A DNA stretch of 64,000 nt from Kudoa neothunni. Its lineage: Eukaryota; Cnidaria. Where the stretch lies: positions 6,944,001 to 7,008,000 of the forward strand of contig OZ199839.1 of assembly GCA_964304625.1 (NCBI GenBank). Reading direction: 5' to 3'. Every line of letters starts with the position of its first letter. Position 1 is the stretch's first letter. The notes under the pieces are model-generated. The model ran no database searches and was not told the DNA's origin. It saw only the letters and a program-made list of their open reading frames with translations. Positions 24,001 through 37,365 of this stretch are shown here, in pieces. A program made the position numbers and the translations under genes.

Positions 24001-27000
24001 TCTACAGTCTCGTTGATTGTCCACACCTTCCAATGTAAATTCGAACTCGGCCGTGGTGTTTTCCATCAAACAGGCTAGTTTTCCAGCGGTATCCACAGAG
24101 GCGGTATTTTTGTTGATTTCAAAGTTGGATACTGTGAACACTTTAGGGAAGTCTTTAATTGAGTAGCCACCGTAAGTGAGATCCATAGTGTAGGAGCCAG
24201 AACAATTTGTATCTGAGCACAATAGAAAACTCTCTTTATCTTCGTCAGTTTGTAGTGGTTCGATGGACATTTTGAGTGGACCATTGGGTCCTTCCAACGA
24301 ATAGAAAAGGTCACCTTTTCCCGCCTACACAGAATCGAACGAAAAATGTAACTTTTTGAATAAAAGAAAAAACAACTACCTTTTTATACACATAGACTTT
24401 TATTATAAACTGTTGGTTGATTATTCGAGGTTCGGATTCGATTTTCACTTTGACCAGACTCAAATCGATAGACTCTATAAAAAATGGCTTTTCAAAAACC
24501 GGACGACCATTAATGAACAGATCAAGCTGATAGGTTCCAACTCGATCCAGTTGATAACGACCAACATAGGAGTTGTGATTGTCGTGAAGAAGTTCTATTT
24601 TGGTTTTTTTGTTGGAGATATCTTCAAGCATTTTAATGAAGCCTTCGATTTTCTTAATGCATTTAATATTGTTCACAGTGACCTAAAAATGTATGAATTT
24701 AACTACGAAATCTTAAACTTTATTTTTGAGGCTATCAACAAAAATTACAGTAAAATATTGCTCACAATTGATTGTAATGGTTTTATTGAGTCCATCCCCT
24801 TGTACAATAGCTTTCGAGGGGTCAAATGAGATGAATTGCAGTGAATCGTGGTCGGGTTTATCACCAATAACAGTGGGGGAAGGATCAACAGGGAATTCAT
24901 TCCATTTAAGCTTGAACTCAAAGGTTCCACATATAATAACCGGTACAATATATGTTACTACAGCTTGTAATCGTTTGGCTTCATTTTTAGAGCTGACCGA
25001 AGCATATCCAAAAAACTTATTCTCATAAATAACCTCAGCACTGAGACATCCAGGTCCTGCATCCGTAACATCACAGACGATTTTTATAATTTCTCCAGGG
25101 TTGACAAATGCATCTAATTTTAACAATAAGTTAATTTAGCGTATAAAAAGTAAATACCATTTTTGGAAACAATAGTAATTTTTGAGGGATCTCCAACAAG
25201 AGCCACACAATTTTTATAACAAAACAATTTTCCACTGGATTTCTCACGTACATGCAAAACATATGTTCCAATAGTGTCGAACTGGGTGCGATAAATGTAT
25301 CGCAACGAGTCCGAATGGTCAAGTTGTGCAGACACTTGGTGTTTGGAGTCTGTTGATGATTGGAAAAAGAAATCGAATTGTTCGGGATCCACAATTTTGG
25401 ATGAGTAGACCGTCAACACAAAATCTTTGTCAACAACCACATGGCTGTCTCCAAAAACACACTCAAAATCTTTTATTTCGAATTTTCTGTGTTGTTTTGT
25501 AGAAGGGGGTTCATCGGAACTGCTAGTTCTTTTGTAGAGAGGAGGATGAAGTATTTTTCCTTTGATTGACGCTTGTACGCGGTAAATACCATGCAATTCA
25601 GCATAAAATTTCCCCTCAATAGTGTCACCATCAATCTGATACAATTTAAAAGGGACAAACGCTTTTGACTTTTGATTGGATAGCTTACTTTGGTACTCCT
25701 CATCGTCTCTAAAGTAAGTGATTTCCACATGCACATCGTCAAAGGAGGCATTGAGTTGGATGAAATTTTTGATTTCGAACCTCAGCTCATCACCCGGTGA
25801 GCAATATTCTGTGTTACTAACCCAACACATCTCCAACTAACCAATCAAATTTATCTACATAACAAAAATTGCAAAAATAATTTGGTTACCTGGGCAGTTT
25901 TCCTATTAGATTGACTACTGTATGTCTCTCCAGTGTTAGACATAGACATAGTGAAAGAGGCTGTAGGAGTTTGTTGTAACCACTTGGATTGTCGAAATTT
26001 GGTTGAGCTTTGTGCTGTAGTATTTTGATTGTATTTTCGGGGCGAAATTGTGTCACGCTCCGAAACAGCAGTATTTGAGGTGGATTTAGTCCCCAAATCA
26101 TCTTTGGACTCCAAAATATTCAGCAAATGATTCACATAAGTAACAAACACGAGTGGATGCACTCTTAAGTAGAGGAGATCTTCAGGGGTAAAAGTTGGTT
26201 GCAAATTGAGGTAGTTTTCGGCTTCCATCAACGCTGAAGCAATGTTATAGATGGAGCGAGTTTCGATTGTTTTTTTGTCACCATCATAAATATTCACCTT
26301 TCGAAAGAACCCTCCTTGAAGAGCAGTTCTGCCACAACAAACTGACACCAATGACGCCAACGCAACTCCGTCGTTCCAATATTGTTGATCTAATGATGCT
26401 ACAAGTTTTGCTACTTGAGGAGCTAGTTTTTTTAGTCGATCAAAACTGGAAGTAAAAGAAATTCCTCCTTTTTTGGTGAATTGGCTTACGTAGGTCATCA
26501 AACTCTGAGGGTCGATTTCACCGCTTGCCAAATGTTCCGGTTTGATAATGGTGGGAATGTTGAGATTGAATTGTCCAGCCTCTAATGCTTCAGTAACGTT
26601 TCGGATGGCATTGGATTTTTTCCACTTTCTATAGTTGACACAACAGTTGGGGTCGAATTTGTGAACAAGCGCTCCCAATAAAATCCCATCATTCCAATCG
26701 GTGGTTAGATTTTTGATTGTAAACTCACACAACACACTTGAAACCCAATCGAGAATGAGTTTTTGCGGTTTGGCTCTCAAACTGGCTCTTCGAATCACTC
26801 TGCCAGGAGGAGATTTAGCAGAGGCATTACCACTCTCTAGAGTAAATCTCTCTAACGCTTGTCTCACATTAATATTGGTGCTGTTTGGTGATAACATGTC
26901 ATTATTGGCAACATTCTCTTGCGTTTTATGTGTAGATTTTGGAGGTGGAGAAGCATCATCTCCACTGGCATTATTCAACAAAGGCGGATACACCCCTTTA

Positions 27001-27573
27001 GTTGGACTTGGACTAGATTTTCCAGCTGCTACAGCCGAATCAGGATTAGACGTAATCATAAATGCAGATCCAATTTGATAATATAGAATCAAATGCCAGA
27101 TAAATCCCAGAATAAGCTTGTCATTTTTTTCGTAAATGTCCCCAGGCCCTAATATACCAATACATCAATACAATAAAGTAACTGTAAAAAAAATGTTTAA
27201 TCAACTCACCTATATTTACTGTAGTGAGACCATCCTGCTGAAATAGCTTCATGACAATATCCAAATTTTCGATGATTTGTTGAGGTATCCTGGGGTTTTT
27301 GTTGTACTTGGGATGAGGATTGCCACTCAATAGTTGGTAAAGTTCTATCAACACAGTTCCATCATGTAGATCGTCATACAGGTTGTTGATGGTGATATTT
27401 TTTTCAGCGAGAATCGCATTACACCATCCAGTGAATGTGTGTTTTTGTATTTCTTGCCAGGCGAATTGTTTAGGATTGGCATTGTTATTACTATTATTAT
27501 TGGCTTGTAAATTTGAAGGTTGTTGTGAGTGATTCAAAGAATTGGTAGTTTCTGTACCACTTTCAATTTCCAT
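21001..27573 (-). CDS. filamin-type actin crosslinker with three CH domains (jitterbug-like)
   Basis: Twelve exons join to 2016 codons with stop (about 2015 aa): 27210-27573, 25890-27148, 25158-25836, 24719-25113, 24380-24682, 23713-24324, 23033-23665, 22688-22987, 22314-22637, 21966-22269, 21639-21917, 21001-21596. Introns are about 36-70 nt. CH1 (WQEIQKHTFTGWCNAILAE... LILGFIWHLILYYQI) is split by intron 1. After a Ser/Pro/Asn-rich linker come CH2 (KLILDWVSSVLCEF, WNDGILLGALVHKF) and CH3 (YWNDGVALASLVSVCCG, EDLLYLRVHPLVFVTYVNHLL). The rest is a long array of filamin/ABP280 Ig-like repeats with the usual GxG and NSPYKV-type endings. Two CH domains are normal for filamin; three plus filamin repeats is the arrangement known for Drosophila jitterbug. 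Expected role: F-actin binding and crosslinking at the cortex. A closing dimerisation repeat like that of vertebrate filamin was not identified. Confidence 0.92.
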
Positions 27574-28170
27574 ATTATTATCGTCTCCGCTTGTTTAGAT
27601 TGCTTGATTAGTGATTAATAATACAAGTATTACTCTCAGTCCTATTCGATACGTTTCCTCGCACACGCACACACACTCAACTATTACCTACAGTGTATCT
27701 ATTACTGCTTGGATGATTGACGTTGATAACTAGTTCTGTAGATTAGCTTTTGAAATATAGACACTAATTATTGTTGTTGCCAGTGACTACTCTCTAGATA
27801 GTTGTTGTAGGTTGGTATCAGTCGATTTATTGTTGTCCTAACTTTTGACAATTGTATATTATTTATTTTTGTTCCTATCACAAAAGCTCAATTCAATCAC
27901 AAACCTCTTGGGATAATCACACTAACCATAAACTCGACTTATTCTAACCCATTATAATGTTGCTACCATTTTTAGAAAGAATTATGATTATCACAACTAA
28001 CAATGCTTATGTTTTAATCAAAATAGGTCAACTAATTCGCACCGATTCTCCCGCAAGCAACCCCAATAAACAAGCCTCTCCAAATTCACTCACACAACAA
28101 ATCATCTATCTACTACTGCGCTATTCAGAATTAGGTACACCTCTCAAACACATACAAAAATCATCTAAAA
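27574..28170. other. intergenic stretch between filamin start and GPATCH1 end
   Basis: This is the 5' flank of filamin, with CA-rich simple sequence near 27660-27680. An open frame on the plus strand (27957-28208) overlaps the last GPATCH1 exon in antisense and has no family features. No RNA gene seen. Confidence 0.55.
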
Positions 28171-31100
28171 CTATTCCTGATCACTCTCATCAGCGAATAT
28201 CGCCTTAAACAAATCGATAGAAGGCCGCACAGTAGATATTTGTTCTTCAGAGTCTACGCTATCCTTTGTGTGGTTATCAACTGGGTGAGCTTTGTGGTGG
28301 TCGGTTGAGACTCTTTCTGGGTTGCCATGACGATCAATCTATTTAATAAATTTAATAAATAAATCCTAATGCATACTGATATTTGGACTGGTACATTGTT
28401 GGTCACAATTGTTGGTTGTTGCTGCAAGGACGAATTGTTGGTTCCCAAAACAACATTAGAAACATTGCTATATTCTTTAGTGGATGATTGGAGGGTTTTG
28501 GATGGAACTGATTGGAGAGTTTTGGAAGGGGTGGGGGTGATTGGTTCGTTCGAATCATCTGTTTTATAGATATGAACCTTTTCTTTGGAGTGGGTTTGAT
28601 TCATCAACTCACCCAGTTCCACGTAGGGAACGTTGAAACGTTTGCATAGTATTTTTTCAGGTATCCAGGGAGACGTAATCCTCCTGGAAACCAAACTACG
28701 ACCATGTTGTACCTCCCTGTGAACGTCCATATTTTTCATATGGTCGAGTACACCTTGAGAGGAGTCGGTATTTTGGGGTGTACTTAATGATGAGGAACTA
28801 TCGCCTTGACCACTTTTAACGAATTTTTTCAGTTGTATATTAAGGCCAAGTTTCTCGACAAGATTTTCAGCAGGTTTCGCACTATAACTGTTTGCTAAAA
28901 ATAGCTCGGAAAAATAGTTGACTACTTTAAGGAGGTTTTCTGACGACGCTCAATAAATTCGGCGGCAGATATGTCACCAAGCATCATCGACTTTGTTAGA
29001 GGGTCAATCATAGGTTTTTTGGTGGGATTTCTAGGCTGAGAGGATTCAGATGAGGTGGTAGTCATTTTCCGATTAATCTCAGGACCCAATCTAGGTTTGG
29101 GTGTGTAATCGTTGGGCAGCTTTGGAAGACTGTATGCATATTGAGACAGAACCAATTTCCTCGAGGAGGGGACAAATTTCAATTGATCACCTATTCCACA
29201 TTGATTCAGTTATTTTACGTATAATATTTAAATTATGATTCAATTAGTTTTATGTGAAGTATTTCAAATAGGTCAATTTTTTAAATATCATTCTCAACTT
29301 AAATCAATCAATGTCTTAGACATTAATTAAAAATTCACCAACTTAAAGCTATTTCAAGTGATTATTTATCAATATCACTGAATAAAGTTTTTTAAATGAT
29401 TATTGTCTGCACAAAATGTCAGGAAAATTATTATGCCAATTTTACAAGTTAAATCAATAATTCTAAGATATATAATATAACGTTGTAGAAATATTATACA
29501 GAGTAAACTCTTAATATTGCGTAATTCGTTATAGTTTAGCATATGTTTTAATAATTTTATCTTTATCTTTATCAAGGAAAGAAATAATAAACTATGTCAA
29601 AATCCCAATTTTAATCCTTTAACCTTCAAAATACTTTATAATTCTTTACAATAAACACCGAAAATGACTCGTTCTCAGAGAAGTATTTAAAATATAATTC
29701 AAAATAACAAAACATTTTAATTAGGGGTCGTCGTGTTCGGTTAACGCCGACTAAAATGGATTTTAATCGTCTAATTTTTGAAACTGTTTTGATGTTTATT
29801 TCCCGGTAACATTCGAAATCTTCCAAACAACTTAAAATGTGTAGTAACCAGAGAGAAATTTATAGTTGCCTTGTTGAATGATCTGACTTAAAGAAGATGA
29901 AAACGAATTAGCCGTAAGTATTGTAAAGTGAAATCATACCTACAAACAACCGAATTTACGACAACATAAAATTAAAGAAATATATTTGGTTAAAAAAGCA
30001 TTCCAAGCCACTTCTTTACTAATTATTTTTTTAAATATAGAAAAAATGGAAAACTTAAGAAAAATCTAGTGTCTGTTATTGTTCTCGGCGTTTATTCGTT
30101 GTCTCTATTTTATGAGAAAAGTTTTTGCTTGCGGCGATTTTATTCAAATTTTTTATTAACTTAAGATGCGCATGCGTGCTGTCAAATAAGCAAAACAAGT
30201 GTTGACATTGGTTGTCGAATTTTCAAAAAATAAACATCGAAAATAGTTACCCCTAATTATAATGTAATGAAAAGTCGCGAAAAGAATTCGAACTATTGAG
30301 TCATACCTCAAAAGATAATTTGTCATACCGATCTGTTGCCTATTGCGCATATGTTAACTTTGGTTACAATCATTCCATCAAACACTTTAAACCAACCAAA
30401 TTAATGAATATTTTCAATAAAGTAATTTTTCGCGCAGGCGCGTGTCTCGCTATTACGTAACAATTCGCTGATTCTTCAAGTTACGCAGTATCAAGAGTTT
30501 AACGCACCCCCTATTGGATTGAAAATATTACCGAATTTAAATCACTGTCTACTAATTATTAACATATGCCGCGTCGGCGACTATCCCTAAATTTCTTCTA
30601 GTTCGATAGTTCGATAGATATCACCAAAGATTAATTTCCTATTTCAAAATAACGATTAGAAATATTTTTAAGATATTAAATTTCAACAAAATTCGCATTA
30701 AATAAGATAGTTTATTACTTAAGATTAAAATAATCATTATACTGATGCAGGGGTCGGCAACCTGCAGCACCCATCTTATGCCATACTATAAACTACAATA
30801 TCTAAGGTTAAAACGCGAAGAAATCATATAATTCCCACTCGCTAAATTCATTATTACATCAAAATTGCGAATTTTCATCAGACATAAGTCATTTTTAATG
30901 GAAATATACAGGCAATGAAAGAATGTATGATACTTCAACATCACCAACTTGAACTAATCTTCTTAATTTGTAATTTAAAGTTAAAAATTAAAGTTAAATA
31001 TTGAAATAAAAGATTAATATTAAACTGAAGCTCCTTAGAAATAAAATTTTGGTGTATCATACAAAATACATATTATTCGTTTATACGCACAAATTTTTCA

Positions 31101-33118
31101 CAGTAATCTTTTTTACATATAAAATTAGTTATACATACATTTTAATTAAATGTTCTTTAGTTTTAATACAGAGAAACCCTCTTATAAAATGCCGCCGAAA
31201 TAATTAGATTGACGATAATATTCAATGATAGTGAATTTTTTTCTCGTATATTTGTTGTATATAGGTTAATGGTACAATTTCTAATTCATCATAATGTAAA
31301 TTATTAAAAACGAAATTAAAATATTATTTGAAATAATCTGAAAAATTTAAATGTATATTTTTTTATTTCCTCCTACATTAAATACACTAATAATTAAAAA
31401 GATAGTTTAATTAATTATAGAAAAACGCATAGATGACTAATTAGATAATTTTCTCCAGATTTTTCTGAAATATATCTCCATGGTTTCAAAGGTAAATATT
31501 TGGATTTTCGAGTCCATACTTAATGGGAGGCTCCCGAAGTGGAAAAATTCCCCCAGCCGTCAGTAATTGGAGCTCTTCCGATCAATCGGTGCCGACCCCA
31601 GTCCTAATACATTTAAATTTGAAAATTTAGTAGACACGCAACAGTGTGATAATCTTTAACACTTAATTCATTCAAAGTGTACAGAGAAATACGAATATTT
31701 CAAACTTAAGCATAATCGGATTATAAAAATTAATTGATGTGAAAAATATTTGAATACGTCGAAATTAATCGAAACCCCCTCTAAAACTAAAACCTAATGA
31801 TAGATTTCCTTGAATTTTTCGGAAAATTAATTCAAAAATTTAGTATCACTCGTGAAAATGCTTGATCAAGGTCGTAAAATTAACTTAAGGATTCACTGAT
31901 GTAAAAGCTAGCGTATATGAAGTATATGAAATACATGAAACTGTATTGACGGCGGATTCGTTGATACGAGAATCCAAACTGTAATCGTAATTGTCCATGT
32001 TATCTTCGGCGTAAATATCGTTGTAATTGGAGGGATATTCGTCATCGTCTTCAATTTCATTAATAACTCCGGTGCCGAAGGCCTTAGCAAATTGGATATC
32101 AACAACTAGACAGCAATATCAATAGAATCACTTGACCACGAATGCCGAGTTTTTCGGTTCCAGTGGGTTTGAAATCACTTTTTTTCAAATCCAACGCACT
32201 AAGTCCTCGAATGGGCACATATCCCAACCCATGAACATTTGTCCTAATTTCGGGCATTTTAATATGGGTGTCTTGAGGGAGAATAAAGATTTGGTTTGGA
32301 TTAGCATTATTGTTTTTCATCAAGTGTGGTGGCAAAGCGCATCCATACGTTTTCTAAAGAAAAATAAAAATACAGCTCCTCCCTCTGTTGAATCTTACAG
32401 TTACTGTGGGTTGAACAGATTTCATTTCACCAACTCCACGACCTTCTTTCCATCCAATTCCTCTTAAAAGTTTCACACCAACTGAATCATCTTGAATGAT
32501 TTTATTGTCATCAAAGGAGGCGGAATTATCTCCGTCTCCCAACAATGATGCGATTGAATCGGCGCCATGAAAAGACACAACTGATTGCTTGGCAGTTGAC
32601 TCCCCGCCACTTATAGCAGAAGTGTAACCATCTTTTGGCACTAATTTACGAGGGGCAATGCCATATTCGGCAAGATCCTCTTCATCCATAAAATCTTCCG
32701 GTTTAGCAGACGCACATCTTGATTGGTCTCCTCTAGTGGAACGAAATGTTGAAGGTGTCCAACCTTCTTCAGAGCCGCAAGTGTTAAAGTACCCAGCCGA
32801 AAATCCGCCTAAAATAGATCAAAGAATAGATTAAAAAATAAATTTAAAAATTGATCAAAATAAATTAAAATCGATCCTGGATCACAATTTACAATGTGAT
32901 AATAAAAGCTGTTGAAAACAATAAAATTTACCCGTGTATGCACCATGAAAACGCCGTCTACCCTGCGAATCTCTTACAGTCATCTCTTCCACGGCGATAG
33001 GTCTTTTCCTTGTGAGTGCCTCATCACGCTCAAGATCAAACCCAGTTCCTATCGTGATGTATTCGGACACACTCAAGGGAGTCTTTTTTTCGTGATAGTA
33101 ATAACTGGTGGAGGTCAT
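28171..33118 (-). CDS. GPATCH1: GPATCH1-like G-patch spliceosomal protein
   Basis: Seven exons (32932-33118, 32399-32808, 32132-32353, 31968-32082, 28926-29190, 28377-28881, 28171-28338) join to 624 codons with stop (623 aa; human GPATCH1 is about 930). Landmarks in order: [37 protein letters not shown], a G-patch (VKLLRGIGWKEGRGVG), KTYGCALPP, NVHGLGYVPI, EKLGIRGQAFGTG, IPEKILCKRFNVP and a C-terminal RPSIDLFKAIFADESD. These match the family order. The human Lys-rich tail beyond SDLFRAIF is missing. GPATCH1 is found in human spliceosome preparations; G-patches usually activate DEAH helicases. Intron 4 is about 2.8 kb and holds a hAT-type MITE. The start at 33118 was chosen because an upstream Met would run into the divergent TIM8 promoter. 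Confidence 0.92.
30748..31601. mobile_element. non-autonomous hAT-type element in GPATCH1 intron 4
   Basis: The left end reads CAGGGGTCGGCAACC (30748-30762). The right end, reversed, reads CTGGGGTCGGCACC (31588-31601). No coding capacity lies between. These termini are typical of hAT elements, and the same terminal motif, diverged, closes the hAT transposase relic near 56667-56681. An 8-bp target duplication was not seen, so the copy is old or the borders are a few bases off. Confidence 0.7.
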
Positions 33119-33212
33119 AGAATAGTAGGGACGACCATTACCGACCAATAGGGATCGTACATTTAAGATTTGTGGAGGCACTCGCGACTCGCACACGCGT
33201 TCCAACTACAAA
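33119..33212. promoter_or_regulatory. compact bidirectional promoter, GPATCH1 / TIM8
   Basis: Only 94 bp separate the divergent start codons of GPATCH1 (33118, minus) and TIM8 (33213, plus). The interval is GC-richer than the flanks and contains ACACGCGTTCC and ATTTGTGGAGGCACTCGC. Transcription of both genes must start in or next to it. No TATA box is evident. Confidence 0.65.
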
Positions 33213-33446
33213 ATGTCCTCCGACAAGGAAATCGAACAACAAGCTCTTCAGATGGAGTTGGCTATTGCTCACACCCGAGAGATCACAAAATTGACCAGAC
33301 GTTGTTGGGATCATTGTGCATTGAAAGTTAGTGATAAGTTGGATGCTCGATCTGAAACATGTTTCACGCGATGTGTTGATCGTTTCCTTGAATCGTCTCA
33401 AATCATTCTGTCAGCTTTTCAGTCAGATATGCCAAATAAAATTTAA
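33213..33446 (+). CDS. TIMM8: TIM8-type small mitochondrial chaperone
   Basis: A single-exon 77-residue protein. It has the twin CX3C motif of small TIM proteins (C31-x3-C35 and C50-x3-C54, 14 residues between) inside TRRCWDHC...KLDARSETCFTRCVDRFL. The residues around it (CW, KLDSR-like KLDAR, E-CF, CV-RF) fit Tim8 better than Tim9, Tim10 or Tim13. Tim8-Tim13 hexamers carry hydrophobic precursors across the mitochondrial intermembrane space to the TIM22 or TOB machinery. The cysteines form two disulphides through the Mia40 relay. Start at 33213 gives the usual length (human Tim8A is 97 aa, so slightly short). It is intronless, unlike its neighbours, and shares a promoter with GPATCH1. Confidence 0.9.
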   Translation: MSSDKEIEQQALQMELAIAHTREITKLTRRCWDHCALKVSDKLDARSETCFTRCVDRFLESSQIILSAFQSDMPNKI

Positions 33447-36400
33447 ATCTATGCAACTTCATCTCATTTATCTCATTCATCTGTTTCTGATTTGATCTAC
33501 CGATTCCCTACCTTGTCATGAGCTTATTTTTGGGAGGTGTTTTGTAGTGGCAGATTATCTGATAAAACAGTTGTTTTTATCTATATACATATGCTTGTAT
33601 TGTTGATACATTTGTTTCTTCTGTTTTTGATTTTTATGGCTAATTGTTTTTTTGGTATTAATCTATTGGGATTTTTTACCTATTTAAAATTAAATATCGC
33701 ATATCACATGGTTGTTTTTGAAATTTGTTTGAGCCAAGTTTTGTGCTTATATTCCAATTAAGTATACTTTTTAAGAATAGTGAAGTTTTTCTGATTATTC
33801 TATGTGGGAAATTTTAATTATAAAAAAGGTTATTCTTATTGAATTTGTAAGTTTTAATCATTATAGTTCGCGCCTGCGCTGTGAACCCCAAAATTTTGGG
33901 GTTATTTATAAGCTCTCTGCTCAACTCATTTGCTTAAGTCTATTAAATTTAACGAGATAATGCAGACTACGAGTAAATTTTAATTTTTTGTAGTAGATGC
34001 AGGTTTGAAAATTTTCCATTACGATGAGGCGTATAAATATAAAGGATTTTAACAATATTTGGTCATAATTTTGAACTGTTATGAATAATTATGAATGATA
34101 GGTAAGCTAATATAGATTTAGATATATTTAATCGGTGAAGATAAGAAGCTGTGTCCTGAGGACTTTCATTTTATATCTTAAAGTTTATATATTCGATAAA
34201 ACAAGATAGCACAATGGAATATATTAAATGAATTAAAATATTTGATTATTATTGACCCCGTTAGTTAGTCGCCGTGTATTTATTCGCTAAAAGCAATGAT
34301 TCTTAATAAAATTTATAAATTGTCTGTAATCATCAGTATAATTTATATTATAATCCGATCGCAATGATAAATATGAATTCGGCGTAGTTCTGACATGATT
34401 AATCAAATTATTATTGTATGCGATTATAATTGAAGGTTTGATAAAACTATAAGAATTTATCGCAAAATATTTAGAATGTTTATGGCATTGCTAAATCATT
34501 CTCTTTGTAGAAATTTTAGTGTTAAATTATGTTTTATTTGTAATGTCCATAATATACTGATTTATCCTTATTATTTAAAGTATTTAAAGTGGAGTATTTA
34601 AATATTGACTTATATCTCTCAAAAATTCTATATATCAATATAACGAAACTTTTAGAAAAGGCACGTGATGTAAATTTATTAGGAGGATATTCCGAGTTAA
34701 ACGGCATCATTATTCATATTTTACAGTCATATGACCTACTACAGTTAATTCCACAGATATATTTTGCAAAAATGGGGTAGAAATGCATACATATTGATTA
34801 AAATTCTGCGACAAACCAAAATAATCCTATTATTAAAGATTTTAATCCTCCTTGGAAAATCGAAATCCAGTAAAATATAATTTACTAATAAGATAATAAA
34901 ATAATTATAATGTTAAAATGAATAGAAAAATAATTAGTTCCTATAATAATTAAAACCCACATAAAAACAATATCTAAGTAACTTAATTTTTCACATTAAA
35001 ATTATCCATAGACACACATGGACAGAACAAAGATTCAATGTATATTATGAAACTGAAAAATGTGATCTTAATATTACAAGTTCTTAAAATCAATGGTTGA
35101 CATATGATATTCTACAAATAGATATATCAACAATTACATATAAATTGTGCATATGATAATTAAACCATGGAAAAGCTCGATAATTATCATTTTTCGCACA
35201 CACATCGTCAATCCGATCCATCTCTAGTTAAGCAGAACGAATAACTTTTTGAGGCGTTAAACTTTTAATAAATAAGTACTTATTACCTTTATGATAATCG
35301 CATGTTTCTAAAATGCTTTTTATAAGAAGAAACTGCTTCTGTGATTGTGTAATGGTTGACTGTTAGCTGCATACATAGAGGCCATATTATTAAAAGCTAC
35401 GATATATATCGAACTAGGAATACTAAACGGTTGATTACTAATAATCACCTTGGTAACATTGACAGTATAGTCAATTCTTTTATGTGTATATTGCAATAAC
35501 GCTTTCAATTAATCGACTATTTTTCTGCGTTAAACTAAATTTTTATTATACTGTTCTTCAAAATAATTTTATCTACTATTTATGTAATTAATTTTTCATT
35601 TCATAACAAATTTATGAATAAAAGTTGTGTATAAAATACAATGTTTATATTGTCATATTTAAAAACATTATTAAAATCTTCTATTCTTCATTTTCTTATT
35701 TATTTTTTGTTAAAGCTAGTAAATCCCACTGATTACCTTGAAGGGATGTTTTTTAAATAATATTAAAGTCTTTAAAATGGAAAAGTTTAGGAAAAATAAT
35801 TTACAAAAAAAACATCACTTTAATTTTGAAAGAAAGTGTGCAATATTTTTGTATTAATCTCAGATTAATTGTGAAAAAAAATTATAAACTAAAAAAAGTT
35901 CTGTTCTTTATAAATATTGAGTATATTATAACAAAAAATTATTTTCAGAAGAATTAATGACATATTTAAAATTGAAATTATTGCTCGACCGGATGTGCGA
36001 CAATAATATGCAATTTGAGAACAAGGTACAATCAGAATTTAATGTGATCCTTTAGATTTACGTTTATTTTACCTTAACTCAGAGGATACAACTAATAATT
36101 TGTATATAAATTGCGTTATTTCAATTTATTTTATTAAAACGCGCACACCTTAAATTACTTCTCTTTATGATAATTTTTATTCAAAAGAACGATAACAAAT
36201 ATTTATTTTTAGAAAGAATGATTTCCACACATATTTTTTATATATACATGTCATGAGGTATATTTTCGTTAATCTCCTTTGATTAACCTCAAGTTAGATT
36301 TTGAATAAAAATTCTATTTTGCCTTAAAGTTAGACTATTTTTAAATAATACACATTATTATTATTATTAACACAACCTATAATAGGGATAATTCAATATC

Positions 36401-37365
36401 AGAACTGAATTTATAATAATGTCTCGTATATCTGCCATAAGCCTTTGAATGGATATTCACGTTCAAATTTAATTTACTGTACATAATATTCGCACTTTTC
36501 TAAAAATTCATACTAAGAGCTTCAAAAATTTATATCTAAAAAGCTGCAAGTAATTAAAATCACCTATATTAAAATTCGTTCATTGAATATGTTATAAAAA
36601 TCATTCTGATGGCATTAGTTTGAGTTATTCATTTTCTAGATAACCCACTTGATTGCAAATTAATAACTGTCTAAAATTTTTCTAAAATTTTAATAAGAAA
36701 ATTATAAAATATAATAAACACAATTTAATATCATACAAAATTTTGACCCGATGAACTTATAATTCTATTTCTACATATGCATCAACCATACTGGTATATG
36801 ATGCGATAATTCTGCATTATAAGGTTGAATACCCAAGCTTTTTACTTAAGAGTCCGTTATGAACATAATCGTGGCTACGCCGACATAAAACCCAGTCTTC
36901 TTGCTGGGTTGTACTTGTTTGTACCTCGCATGACTTAAACCACATAAATCCTGTTTTATTTTATAATGATTATGCGAGTCAATTATATTTTTATTTTATG
37001 TTGGAAATAATTAACAAAAGTCAAAACTAAACACGTAAGGTTACAAAGGATTAAATTTGCAAATATTAATACGCTATTTCTTTCAAAATATACCATCTAT
37101 ATATCCTTAATTACAACGCAAAATAAAAATGATAACAAAATTATTATATAATTCCTGTAAATCCTATTTAAACATTCAACTGAAGAATTATTTATTTTTG
37201 TATTAATATTTTTTTAATTTTCGTGCATCCACTAATATCTATAAAAAAATATGTGGTAATAAAATTATATATATATATATATCAAATTAGACATATTATT
37301 AATTAATTTTAAAAATTTATGAAAAATTAAAATGCACAAGATCGATCAGATCGTTTCTCGAATTT
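33447..37365. other. long intergenic stretch between TIM8 and ALG2
   Basis: The first few hundred bases are probably TIM8 3' sequence (T/G-rich). A perfect 20-bp palindrome of A4T4 inside C4/G4 lies at 33884-33903. A stem-loop with ACCCAG and CTGGGT arms lies near 36889-36910. A short (TA)n run lies at 37266-37282. Other open frames are A/T-driven and featureless. No tRNA, snRNA or exon could be supported. Confidence 0.5.

Noticed and set aside
27957-28208. 83-codon open frame on the plus strand
   Set aside because: Antisense to the last GPATCH1 exon, whose RPSIDLFKAIFADESD end is conserved.
33537-33761. 74-codon hydrophobic open frame after TIM8
   Set aside because: T-rich sequence gives Leu/Phe runs by composition; it lies in the probable TIM8 3' region.
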